This document shows positions 1 through 7,140 of a stretch of 64,000 bases of DNA, piece after piece. Under the pieces are notes generated by a model, which ran no database searches, was not told where the DNA came from, and was given only the letters and a program-made list of their open reading frames with translations. Both the position numbers and the translations under genes were made by a program. Every line of letters begins with the position of its first letter. Within the stretch, counting starts at the first letter, position 1. Source of the DNA: VAZQ01 sp963835165 (GTDB lineage: Bacteria; Pseudomonadota; Alphaproteobacteria; Rhizobiales; Xanthobacteraceae); the NCBI GenBank assembly GCA_963835165.1, contig CAWIGD010000052.1, positions 1 to 64,000 of the forward strand, given 5' to 3'.

Positions 1-71
1 GCGGCCCAGGAACTCCGGTCCCGGGATAGGCGTTTGCCCGTTTGCTTGAACTCGGAAGGAGAGTGGCCGTG

Positions 72-905
72 ATGAGCCGGTGGTGCGCAGGTTGTTTCGC
101 CCCGGATCTCGTTTCGGGTGGAGCGCCCGCCACATGTTCGATCAACGGCGGAGGAACTGCTTCTGGACCTTCCAGGATATCGCGCTCGACCGTCGTCACC
201 GGCTTGGCCGGTTCGCTTGCCCTCCTGCCGGTGGCATGGGCGCAAGGTTCGGCAACGCGTCGGCGGGTGCCGCAACTGCCTGCCGCGAATCTACCCCATG
301 ATGGAAAGGTGCCGGGCGCAGGCGAACCGATCCGGGTGGTTGGAATCGGCGAATTGTCGGTGTCGGGCGTCGGGCTCTCTCGTGGCGACGAAACGGTAAC
401 CGCTGTGACGGCCCGCGCTCTCGCCCGCCACACCGGGCGGCCGGCCGTCTGGCGCGCATGCGGACTTTCCGGGGCCACTGTCAGGGACGCGTTGCAGCGG
501 TTGGTGCCAAGCCTCGCGCCTGAACCCGCGGATCTCATGATCGTTGCGTTTGGCGTCAACGATGCCACCAGCTACCGGTCCCCATCAGCCTTCGCCGATG
601 ATCTGACCGAACTCGTGACCGCTGCGCGCAATCGCGTAGGCGACGCGGCTGTGGTCGTTGGGGGCGTCGCCCCGCTCGCGTGCTTTCCGGCGCTGCCATG
701 GCCGTTGCGAAGCATCTTGGGCTGGCGCTCTGTTGCGCTGCAGGCGGCGGCCGATCGGCTTGCGGGACGGCTGCCGAGGCTCGTTGTCGAGCGTTTTTCA
801 GCGCCGTTGAAGCCCGACCTGTTTGCCCCCGACGGGTTTCACCCAAATTCCCAGGCGCACTCGCTCTGGGGGAAAAAATCGCCGCCTTGGCGTTGCCCCT
901 GGTGA
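72..905 (+). CDS. SGNH/GDSL-type esterase family protein, probable 3' frameshift
   Basis: This is a putative exported or membrane-anchored SGNH hydrolase. A hydrophobic stretch (VVTGLAGSLALLPVAWA) precedes the catalytic domain. The block III motif GVND and the C-terminal DGFHPN motif with the catalytic Asp and His are visible. ATG 72 is preferred because AAGGAG lies about ten bases upstream; GTG 69 is an alternative. After DGFHPNSQAHSLW the frame reads into an unrelated tail, while the +1 frame continues with GEKIAALALPLVT and stops at 908-910. The break is in the G5A6 run near 855-866, so a one-base deletion or sequencing error is likely. The block I motif reads GELSVSG. If this is aligned to the usual GESTVAG form, the nucleophile position is Leu and a Ser follows one residue later. 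The substrate is unknown. Confidence 0.7.
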   Translation: MSRWCAGCFAPDLVSGGAPATCSINGGGTASGPSRISRSTVVTGLAGSLALLPVAWAQGSATRRRVPQLPAANLPHDGKVPGAGEPIRVVGIGELSVSGVGLSRGDETVTAVTARALARHTGRPAVWRACGLSGATVRDALQRLVPSLAPEPADLMIVAFGVNDATSYRSPSAFADDLTELVTAARNRVGDAAVVVGGVAPLACFPALPWPLRSILGWRSVALQAAADRLAGRLPRLVVERFSAPLKPDLFAPDGFHPNSQAHSLWGKKSPPWRCPW

Positions 906-1142
906 CCTAGTCGAGATCCCGGTGCCGGCCAATGGGATCTGGTGGGAACCGGGGCGGCCCGTTCGCATTTTTCTGCTGTGACGAGGCGGTACTCCGTTGC
1001 GGCAACTGCAAGCCTAGGGACTGTCGCCTCGACATGGCGTGGCACGGGGTCAAGTTGCAGCGGGAGAACGGGCCGCGGGGGTATTGGAACTGGGCCTCAA
1101 ACGAACTACTGTGTTGCTGCTAGAATTTATCAGGAGACCAGA

Positions 1143-1349
1143 ATGGCTACGGGCACTGTGAAGTGGTTCAATCCGACCAAAGGTTACGGGTTCATTCAGC
1201 CACAAGGTGGTGGCGGTAAAGATGTGTTCGTACACATCAGTGCAGTCGAACGCGCCGGCCTTAGTTCACTCAACGAAGGGCAGGTCGTGGAATATGAAAT
1301 TGAGAGCAGCCGCGGCAAGGAATTGGCGATAAATCTCAAGGTCAAATAG
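1143..1349 (+). CDS. cspA: Cold-shock domain protein (CspA family)
   Basis: This 68-residue single cold-shock domain protein is a cytoplasmic RNA/ssDNA chaperone. RNP1 (KGYGFI, residues 13-18) and RNP2 (VFVHI, residues 28-32) are intact, as is the opening TVKWFN motif. The chosen ATG has AGGAGA five bases upstream; the in-frame extension back to 942 lacks domain similarity and is left out. The full-length domain ends in the typical basic AINLKVK. About 230 bases of leader separate it from the upstream hydrolase. Such leaders often carry cold-responsive structure in this family, but none was demonstrated here. Family assignment is secure; which paralogue it represents is not. Confidence 0.95.
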   Translation: MATGTVKWFNPTKGYGFIQPQGGGGKDVFVHISAVERAGLSSLNEGQVVEYEIESSRGKELAINLKVK

Positions 1350-1358
1350 AGAGCAGGC

Positions 1359-1634
1359 TTGTCGCGGCCCGGCTCGTTCTGGGGGCCTTACGAGCACGGC
1401 ATGAGCTGGACCGCGCACTATTTTGATCGTCGATTGAACAGCGATGGTGTTAGTCGCGCTTTTGCATCGAAAGAAGACGCCCTCGTCGCGGCCTGTGACC
1501 TGATGCGGCGCAACTGCGTTGTCAATTTTGTGCAAGGCCCCAACGACGAAAAAATCGATGCCACCACGATCACGGCGTGGTGCAAGCGGCGTCCGAAGCG
1601 CAAGGATGGGCCCGCAGCCTCCTCGGTAACCTGA
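1359..1634 (+). CDS. Small hypothetical protein downstream of the cold-shock gene
   Basis: I do not recognise this small soluble protein. From TTG 1359 it has 91 residues; from ATG 1401 (MSWTAHYFDRR) it has 77. The body has an N-terminal Trp/Tyr/Phe-rich strand, a helix-like segment (ASKEDALVAACDLMRRN) and a basic C-terminus (AWCKRRPKRKDG). There are no membrane segments. It lies ten bases after the cold-shock gene on the same strand, so co-transcription is plausible. The composition is protein-like rather than the Arg/Ala-rich pattern of antisense frames. The start is undecided because neither candidate has a strong ribosome binding site. Confidence 0.55.
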   Translation: MSRPGSFWGPYEHGMSWTAHYFDRRLNSDGVSRAFASKEDALVAACDLMRRNCVVNFVQGPNDEKIDATTITAWCKRRPKRKDGPAASSVT

Positions 1635-2192
1635 ATCTATCTTGACCGCGAATTCGCTCGCGCATCGCGGGGTGGCTGTCGTGCCGCCATTTATGCTCGC
1701 AATGAGCATATGCTGCGAGTCCAGGCGCGAGAGCCCATCCCCCTTGGCTCCGCCACCTACGACTCGTCGTTGCCGGTTGCTGAGAGAATCTTCGGTTGGG
1801 GCATGAGGGGCTGCACCAGTGCGAGACCTGTTGTGGCATCAGCCGGTGCGTGAGCGGCTCCGCTAGTCCCGTTGTTTGCCGCCAACCAGCGCAGGGCGAA
1901 CTGGAAGATCGCAAACGGGTCAAGGGGAGCGCGGCGGTTTCACAGTTTCGCTATTAGCAGTTTCCCGCGTGCCAGAAGCCTTTCCCGGGTCAGAGGCATC
2001 GCGATGGATCGTTTGCCAACCCAGAACATTGACAGTAGTTGTTCCGGGGAATCCTCTCTCAGGACCGCCAGGATTAGCGGCGGAACCGGCGGCCCAAGGC
2101 TTGTCCCAAGACTTGTCCCAAGACTTGGGCCAGGGGAGAGGGCCGGACATAAGACGGGGCTTTAGCGCCGGTCTGCGCCAGAAAGGACCTCC
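1635..2192. other. Non-coding stretch with a short direct repeat
   Basis: No convincing gene is seen in this 558-base stretch. It contains a short tandem direct repeat near 2100-2130 (TTGTCCCAAGAC twice, then a degenerate third unit TTGGGCC). Open frames here are short and low-complexity. The promoter of the next small gene is presumably at its right end, since AAAGGA precedes ATG 2193. Confidence 0.5.
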
Positions 2193-2471
2193 ATGGCGGA
2201 TAGCACGGACTCGAATGATGAGCGGCCGTGTCTGCATTGTCTGATCGGTGATTTGATCGATGAGTTCTATGCGGAGTACGGCTCGTTGAGCGGCGAAAAA
2301 GATACTGTCGACGTGGACGAAATCATTACGGCGCTGGCCAAGACTGTCGCGGAGATGACATTCGGTTCCGATGCTGCAGTGCGCCAGCGTATCCTCGAAG
2401 ACCTGGTGCGCGAAATTTCGCAATTCGAAGCTGAGTACGCGAGTGCCCCGGGTTCGGACATGCGTCACTGA
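2193..2471 (+). CDS. Small acidic hypothetical protein
   Basis: This 92-residue acidic, soluble protein of unknown function starts at ATG with AAAGGA about eight bases upstream. It has an N-terminal CLHC pair (residues 14-17) and long amphipathic helical segments (IGDLIDEFYAEYG, VDEIITALAKTVAEMTFG, AAVRQRILEDLVREISQFEAEYA). The composition is typical of a real folded protein. It stands alone between non-coding stretches. A small regulatory or adaptor protein is possible, but nothing here names a function. Confidence 0.65.
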   Translation: MADSTDSNDERPCLHCLIGDLIDEFYAEYGSLSGEKDTVDVDEIITALAKTVAEMTFGSDAAVRQRILEDLVREISQFEAEYASAPGSDMRH

Positions 2472-2703
2472 TATCGGATATATCCGACGGTTATCGGCTC
2501 TGCCCCCGCCATGCCCTGCCGAGCCTGACCCGAATCCACCTGTCCGAATAAATCGCTCGCTTCTGGCGGGCCTCAAGCCCGCCATGAGGCCCTCAAGCCC
2601 GGCATGAAGAAGAAGCGCGGTCCGCCCCTACAGGGCCGCTAGGGTGGTCACACAGCGCCGCAAATTCCGTGGGCGGGGTTTCATGCCACCGGGACATAGA
2701 AAG

Positions 2704-2729
2704 GCCCCGCCGGCGGTCGCCGACGAGGC
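2704..2729 (-). terminator. Rho-independent-like terminator of the HU gene
   Basis: On the minus strand GCCTCGTCGGC pairs with GCCGGCGGGGC around a GACC loop (11-bp stem with two G-U pairs), followed by CTTTCTATG. It lies about 30 bases past the HU-like stop codon, the expected place for its terminator. The U-tract is short, so efficiency is uncertain. Confidence 0.6.
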
Positions 2730-2759
2730 AAATCTCTCGGGAGAATGTCCGGTCGCAGG

Positions 2760-3089
2760 TTAGATCGCGAGCTTCAAATCCTTGGCCGGCCGGAATGCCA
2801 CCTTCTTGCTCGCTTTGATCTTGATGGCCTCTCCGGTCGCCGGATTTCGGCCCATGCGGGCCGCGCGCGCGCGAACCTGCAAGATGCCAAAGCCCGAAAT
2901 CCGGACTCTCTCGCCTTTCTTCAGATGTTTGGTGATCAGGCTCACAAGATCGCCGAGGATGGCCTCCCCCGCGCGCTTCGTGAGTTGATGATCCTTAGCC
3001 AACCTTGCCGCCAGATGCTTGAGCGTAACGGGGCCAGCTTTGGCAGCAGCCGTTGGTGCTTTCGCTTTGCCTGGGCGCGAAACCGCCAT
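2760..3089 (-). CDS. HU/IHF-family DNA-binding protein
   Basis: This is a nucleoid-associated, sequence-nonspecific DNA-bending protein that acts as a dimer. It has 109 residues. An Ala/Lys-rich N-terminal extension of about 20 residues (SRPGKAKAPTAAAKAG) precedes a complete HU fold. The HU signature is present: GFGILQVRARAARMGRNPATGE, whose GRNPATGE carries the intercalating Pro of the beta arm. The downstream KIKASKKVAFRPAKDLK completes the fold. ATG 3089 is chosen because GAGGAGGG lies upstream and the longer frame to 3251 is unlike the family. The basic tail-like extension at the N-terminus is unusual for HU and is seen in HU variants with extra DNA contacts. A terminator-like hairpin follows. 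Confidence 0.92.
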   Translation of the reverse strand: MAVSRPGKAKAPTAAAKAGPVTLKHLAARLAKDHQLTKRAGEAILGDLVSLITKHLKKGERVRISGFGILQVRARAARMGRNPATGEAIKIKASKKVAFRPAKDLKLAI

Positions 3090-3583
3090 GATGGATTGCC
3101 CTCCTCGGAGGCGCGAAAATGCGCGGGCTGTAAGAGATATGATTCGAGGCCTTAAGGAAAGCGGTGTTTCCGCGGCAACCCGCTCAAAATAGGCCCTGTC
3201 GCCATCGCGCGGAGCGTTGGAACGCAAGGTTCGGCGCGGCCTCCGCGGCACCGGCGTGATATCGTGGAGTCGATTCGGGAACGAAGCGGAATCGCAACGG
3301 GAACGTCGTTCTCCGCCGCAGACCGCTATCGGGCGAAAGGACTCAAAGCTCCCCGGGGTTGCCGATCACGCGTCTGGGCACGTCCGCCCGATCGAGCGCG
3401 CTGCTCAACGCGATGCAGGAGCGCGCGGTCGCGTCGTCGATCAGCTCCCTACAGGCACCGTACACGCCGTGCGCGCGTTCCGGCGCTGGCCCGAGGATGT
3501 TAACGGTGCATTTACCATGAGCCGACATGGTTTTCTTCGTGCCGACCCGCGGCATCAGCCAGACTTCACGCCGGTATCCATTC
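3090..3583. other. Intergenic stretch, one doubtful small minus-strand frame
   Basis: This 494-base region separates the HU gene from the DUF2161 gene on the opposite strand and should hold both promoters. The only frame with protein-like composition is on the minus strand, 3343-3528 (starting MSAHGKCTVN, ending RRVIGNPGEL, 61 residues). It has no clear ribosome binding site and no recognised family, so it is listed separately at low confidence. No RNA gene was recognised. Confidence 0.4.
3343..3528 (-). CDS. Doubtful small hypothetical protein
   Basis: This 61-residue minus-strand frame starts MSAHGKCTVNILG and ends RRVIGNPGEL. Its balanced composition (GACRELIDDATARSCIALSSALDRADV) looks more like a real helical protein than a shadow frame. 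Only a weak GAAG lies before the ATG, and in-frame starts at 3555 and 3585 also exist. The function is unknown. Confidence 0.3.
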   Translation of the reverse strand: MSAHGKCTVNILGPAPERAHGVYGACRELIDDATARSCIALSSALDRADVPRRVIGNPGEL

Positions 3584-4270
3584 ATGCTGCATCAGCCAGC
3601 CCCAGAGCCGATATCCAGCATTCGGGAAACGGCGCTCTACGGCCCAGTGAAACGCTTTCTCGAAGGCCTCGGATTCGAGGTGAAAGGCGAAATCTGCGGC
3701 TGCGATCTGGTCGCATTGCGCGCGGGCGAGCCGCCGCTCGTCGTCATCGGCGAGCTCAAGCTCGGCTTCAACCTCGAACTCGTCCTCCAGGGGATCAACC
3801 GCACATCTGCTTGCGACGAAATCTGGCTCGCGGTCCGCGCGTCGGCGCGAGCCGGCCGTGAGCGCGATCCGCGCGTGCGTAAGCTGTGCCGGTTCCTCGG
3901 TTTCGGCCTTCTCGGCGTGTCCGTGGCCGGCCGCGTCGAGGTGCTGGTCGAGCCGGGGCCTTGGCGTCCTCGCCGCGATCCCAAGCGTCGATCGCGCCTC
4001 GTCAATGAACATCGGCGGCGTCTCGGCGATCCGGTCCTCGGCGGAACGTCCAAGTCGCCGATCATGACCGCCTACCGCCAGCGGGCGCTGGCCTGCGCAG
4101 CTTCGCTTGCCGAGGGTCCGCGGCGAACATCGGAGGTCAAGACTGCCGTTCCGGATGCCCCAAAGATACTCCTGCACAACGTGTACGGTTGGTTCTTCCG
4201 CGTCGAACGCGGCGTATATGGCCTGACGCAGGCGGGGACGGCGGCGCTTTCGCGCTGGCCCGCCAGCTGA
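3584..4270 (+). CDS. DUF2161 family protein with PD-(D/E)XK nuclease-like fold
   Basis: This 228-residue protein belongs to the DUF2161 family, predicted PD-(D/E)XK-type phosphodiesterases. From ATG 3584 the core reads D41 (GCDLVAL), then E57-L-K59 (VVIGELKLGFN) and Q69 (LVLQGINR), matching the D...ExK...Q metal-binding signature. A C-terminal segment (ILLHNVYGWFFRVERGVYGLTQAG) resembles a winged-helix end and probably binds DNA or a partner. The upstream extension to 3527 is basic and unlike the family, so it is excluded. No restriction-modification or toxin partner is adjacent. The nuclease role is inferred from the fold and the biological role is unknown. Confidence 0.8.
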   Translation: MLHQPAPEPISSIRETALYGPVKRFLEGLGFEVKGEICGCDLVALRAGEPPLVVIGELKLGFNLELVLQGINRTSACDEIWLAVRASARAGRERDPRVRKLCRFLGFGLLGVSVAGRVEVLVEPGPWRPRRDPKRRSRLVNEHRRRLGDPVLGGTSKSPIMTAYRQRALACAASLAEGPRRTSEVKTAVPDAPKILLHNVYGWFFRVERGVYGLTQAGTAALSRWPAS

Positions 4271-4649
4271 GATCGTTTGTCCAGTCGGAATGGCCCGACG
4301 TCCTGGTCGGGCAGGTCGCCACCCGAAGCGAACACGCCGCGGATGAGACAGGAGCAGCGTCACGTGCAACCACGCATGCGACTGCGCAACCGGCGAGGGT
4401 AAAACGGTGGCCCGCTCACCGTCGCTTCGATGACGGGCAAGCCGCGCGTGACGAGCGCGCCGTCCGCAAGCTTGCGTGCGCGCGCATCCGGGTCCATGAC
4501 GTGCTCATGGTCCTTGCCGCACCGGCGCAAATGCGAAGTCCGCGCATCCGCCTGCCCAAACAACTTAGTCCCTCGAGCTCGGCTCTTCGCAAAGCGTGAT
4601 GCCGACGAAAGAACGCGCTGTTCGAGCCGTCTCTCAACCGGAGAAGCGA
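4271..4649. other. Intergenic stretch without a confident gene
   Basis: A 7-bp hairpin (GCCCGAC 4293-4299 with GTCGGGC 4306-4312) lies just past the DUF2161 stop but has no T-run. A minus-strand frame at 4360-4563 is partly protein-like (MDPDARARKLADGALVTRG) but lacks family or start support. No RNA gene was recognised. Confidence 0.4.
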
Positions 4650-4919
4650 ATGTTCAAGACGTGGTTTGGCCTGACGCTGGATGCGGTGCTGCTGGGTTTC
4701 GAGACGCAGCGGGTGATGGGCCTGAGGCTGGCGAAAATAGCGGCGGGCGGACCTGCGGCGCAGGTTGAGGCGCAGCGCATGCTCATGGAGAAAACGGCGG
4801 CTCTGGCCGAAGCGGCGACGACACTGGCGACCGGCGGCTCGCCGCAGAAGGTCGTTCGCCGTTACCGCACCCACGTCAAGGCGAATGAGCGGCGCTTGCG
4901 GGTGAAACCCACACAGTGA
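4650..4919 (+). CDS. Small phasin-like hypothetical protein
   Basis: This 89-residue protein starts at ATG 4650, preceded by GGAGAAG. It has an N-terminal hydrophobic/amphipathic helix (MFKTWFGLTLDAVLLGFETQ), a middle Ala/Met-rich helix (AAQVEAQRMLMEKTAALAEAATTLA) and a basic tail (VVRRYRTHVKANERRLRVK). Helical amphipathic layout and size are reminiscent of short phasin-like proteins of polyhydroxyalkanoate granules, but the family is not established. Its stop overlaps the start of the next gene (GTGA), implying translational coupling with the Cys-cluster protein. Confidence 0.6.
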   Translation: MFKTWFGLTLDAVLLGFETQRVMGLRLAKIAAGGPAAQVEAQRMLMEKTAALAEAATTLATGGSPQKVVRRYRTHVKANERRLRVKPTQ

Positions 4920-5227
4920 GCGGACGTCCGGCGCCGAGCGAGGATACGCAGGCCATGTGCCAAGCGTGCGGAGCATGCTGCTCGTTCTCGCACGACTGGC
5001 CACGGTTCTCGCTCGAGGACGACGCCGCCCTCGACCGGATCCCGCGTGCATTCATCGATGACAGCTTGGGCCGGATGCGCTGCGAGGGTGATCGCTGCGC
5101 GGCTCTCGTGGGGGAAGTCGGCATAGCAACGTCGTGCGCGGTCTACGCGGCGCGGCCTGACGTCTGCAAGGCGTGCGTTCCAGGTGACGACGCCTGCGAA
5201 ATGGCTCGGCGTCGCTTCAAGCTGTGA
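4916..5227 (+). CDS. YkgJ-type cysteine cluster protein
   Basis: This 103-residue protein has the CxxCGACC motif (residues 15-21, CQACGACC) and later cysteines (CEGDRCAAL, SCAVYAARPDVCKAC, DDACEMA). This is the layout of the YkgJ/UPF0153 zinc- or iron-binding cysteine cluster family. The PDVCKAC element matches the conserved RPxxCRxF-like position of the family. The cytoplasmic role is undefined; family members are predicted metal chelators. The GTG start overlaps the upstream stop by four bases, so the two genes form a two-gene unit. Confidence 0.8.
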   Translation: MSGRPAPSEDTQAMCQACGACCSFSHDWPRFSLEDDAALDRIPRAFIDDSLGRMRCEGDRCAALVGEVGIATSCAVYAARPDVCKACVPGDDACEMARRRFKL

Positions 5228-5305
5228 TGATGCCGACGCTCGCGCGACAGGAAATTGCTGCCAGACGAGTTTTAGAAATTGATGCGCGAGGAAACACGAC
5301 GCAGG

Positions 5306-5563
5306 TCAATTCTTCGGCACCTCGATGATCTTATTGATGCCTCCGATCGTGTCGTAGACAGCGACCTGAAGAATGGGTCGGCCCTGCTTGATCGCGAGTC
5401 CGGCTTTTTCGGCAGCCTCAAGGGTCCCGTACGACGCCTTTGTTTGCCGATCCACTTGCAGCCGAAACTGTCCCTTGTCGGGCCGCTTGCCCTGGCCAAG
5501 GACCTCCTGCGCGGGTTCGTCCGCGTCGGGTACCATGGTTATCGTCTTCTGACGTGGCGCCAT
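5306..5563 (-). CDS. Small hypothetical protein
   Basis: This 85-residue protein of unknown function starts at ATG 5563 with GAGGAGA seven bases upstream. The sequence has a Pro/Asp-rich N-terminus (MVPDADEPAQEV), a basic linker (GKRPDKGQFRLQVDRQTK) and a segment of alternating helix and strand (ASYGTLEAAEKAGLAIKQG, then RPILQVAVYDTIGGINKII). The composition is that of a compact alpha/beta protein. No membrane or secretion signal is present. It is isolated, with non-coding DNA on both sides. Confidence 0.65.
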   Translation of the reverse strand: MAPRQKTITMVPDADEPAQEVLGQGKRPDKGQFRLQVDRQTKASYGTLEAAEKAGLAIKQGRPILQVAVYDTIGGINKIIEVPKN

Positions 5564-6118
5564 TCATGCATCTCCTCGGGTTGGCGAACGATCCGCGCGC
5601 CTCTTGGCGAGCATGGATCGATTGGGTGCTGTCTGCGATGGTCAGCAACGGAAGGCAAAGGGGTGCGAACGCCTATGGCCTATCAGATGTCCTTAACGCC
5701 CCAGTACCGGATGAGCGACCATTGGCGCGCAGCGACATCGAGAACTGCGCTGGCCGTGTCAATCCCAACTAATTCCAAACATTAGCCTGAGCACTCATCC
5801 CCAAACGACAACATGGACATAAGATCAATTGGACCAGAAAACCAGCCTTTTCATGGAAATATTTCCCTTTGGCCCGTACTTTCTATCAAAATCTATCGAC
5901 GGACGCGCCTGGTTGAAGTAGGCTAGCCGGGCCGTAAACCCGAGTTTGGAGGGCTGCGACAGCGGCGCCCCCCGGACCACCGCAAGGCGATTGCCAACGG
6001 TCATACCCCCCATCGTCTTGCCGGGGGACAGGAATTCATGTGGGGCATGCGGCAGTACGGCGTCTCGCGACCGGAGCGCGCCGATTGCCTATGACTGGCT
6101 CACGAAAGGAAATCTTCA
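5564..6118. other. Non-coding stretch of lower GC
   Basis: This 555-base stretch has visibly lower GC than its surroundings, especially around 5770-5910. A 62-codon minus-strand frame (5825-6013) was considered but has no family and a poor start. The right end carries GAAAGGAA upstream of ATG 6119, and the promoter of that gene should lie here. Confidence 0.45.
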
Positions 6119-6337
6119 ATGCAAATCTACATGTTCGTATCGGAAGCGACCTCCAATTTGCATGCGTTTGCAGGTGATTCGACGGGAAGCAAATTGCCTC
6201 AGAACCACGGCCCCTGGGGGCCCGAGGGTTCGCTCAGGTCCGATCAACATCCGCCGCATCGGTTTTCTCGGGCAAGGATCGAAGAGGCCATCAAGCTGAC
6301 CGGCTTTCAACTCTGGCGGATGAAGCAAGACGGCTGA
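6119..6337 (+). CDS. Small hypothetical protein
   Basis: This 72-residue protein starts at ATG with GAAAGGAA about six bases upstream. The N-terminal strand MQIYMFVSEATSNLHAF is followed by a Gly/Pro-rich polar loop and a C-terminal helix (RARIEEAIKLTGFQLWRMK) ending in a basic stretch. Composition and start support a real gene. No family was recognised and no function is proposed. It lies in a run of small, unlinked genes that may be stress-related, as an inference from context only. Confidence 0.6.
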   Translation: MQIYMFVSEATSNLHAFAGDSTGSKLPQNHGPWGPEGSLRSDQHPPHRFSRARIEEAIKLTGFQLWRMKQDG

Positions 6338-6502
6338 TGACGTTGGGGACACGTTCAGTCGGGTCTGATCCCAGGTGTGATGGGCGTGCAGAAATCGCGC
6401 TGGCGGTTTGCATCGGGGTTTGGTTGCCTGCCTGCAGAAGCTTGAGCGCGGCGCACCTTCGCATCTGTGTGGGGGCCTGCGAGCTTAATCAGAGGAATTC
6501 TT

Positions 6503-6712
6503 ATGCATAAATTTCAGGTTGGACAGTCCGTCGATCTCATTCCGAGCATTGTTCGTCGCGCGGCCAAGGGCGCCTACGAGATCATTCGCCTCATTCCCGA
6601 CAACGAGGATGATCCCCAGTACCGGGTCAAGAGTGCGGCCGAGCCGCATGAGCGGGTGGTGCCTGAAAGCCAACTGGAGCTGTCGACCAAGCCTGCGTCT
6701 GTATTCTCCTGA
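6503..6712 (+). CDS. Small hypothetical protein, beta-rich
   Basis: This 69-residue protein starts at ATG 6503 (MHKFQVGQSVDLIPS) with AGAGGAA upstream; the longer frame from 6467 is rejected because it reads through the ribosome binding site. The core (FQVGQSVDLIPS, GAYEIIRLIPDNEDDPQYRVKS, PHERVVPESQLEL) has the strand-turn-strand rhythm of a small SH3-like barrel, similar to small conserved Hyphomicrobiales proteins. A role in binding nucleic acid or peptide would be an inference; none is claimed. Confidence 0.65.
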   Translation: MHKFQVGQSVDLIPSIVRRAAKGAYEIIRLIPDNEDDPQYRVKSAAEPHERVVPESQLELSTKPASVFS

Positions 6713-6767
6713 GTCCGGATTTCCTGAGCCAGCACGCGCGGCTCCTGCAGACGCCGCCGACAATGAC

Positions 6768-7028
6768 TCAATGCAGTGGCGTTTCCGCCTCCGGCAACAG
6801 GCCTCTCGCGGCCAGTTCTCGTTTCAATTCTTCGATGGCGCTGTTGGCCGCTTCCGAACTGTTGGCCCTTTCCATCCGCCGCAGCAGCGCGCGGATGACA
6901 CGGTCCTTGTCCCGGATCGCCCACCTGCGAACAAACACTTGTGCGTCGTAAAACGAGCTTATGCGCACTGCCCTGTTGAGATTGGGCAAGTTGGCATCGA
7001 ACGCCGCTGCAATGCGAACATCGCTCAT
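6768..7028 (-). CDS. Small helical hypothetical protein
   Basis: This 86-residue, helix-rich soluble protein starts at ATG 7028 with AAGGAG eight bases upstream. Basic and acidic residues alternate (VFVRRWAIRDKDRVIRALLRR, SSEAANSAIEELKRELAAR), giving a predicted coiled or two-helix hairpin. There is no membrane segment. No family was recognised. It sits 112 bases before the stop end of the ABC-F gene on the same strand, so it could be read through from that operon. Confidence 0.6.
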   Translation of the reverse strand: MSDVRIAAAFDANLPNLNRAVRISSFYDAQVFVRRWAIRDKDRVIRALLRRMERANSSEAANSAIEELKRELAARGLLPEAETPLH

Positions 7029-7140
7029 GCAATCTCCTTCGATGACCGGGCCGGCATGATGGACGCATCGGCGCTCCGCGGCAACTGGACGAAAGCAAAT
7101 AAAACCATGCCGGCGTGACCACGCGTAAGGTGAGATCGCC

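Noticed and set aside
4360..4563. Minus-strand frame starting MFGQADARTS
   Set aside because: Part of it looks protein-like but it has no family, uncertain start and no operon partner.
5825..6013. Minus-strand 62-codon frame in the AT-richer gap
   Set aside because: It has no family and only a run of Gs before an internal ATG. The composition is not convincing enough to list as a gene.
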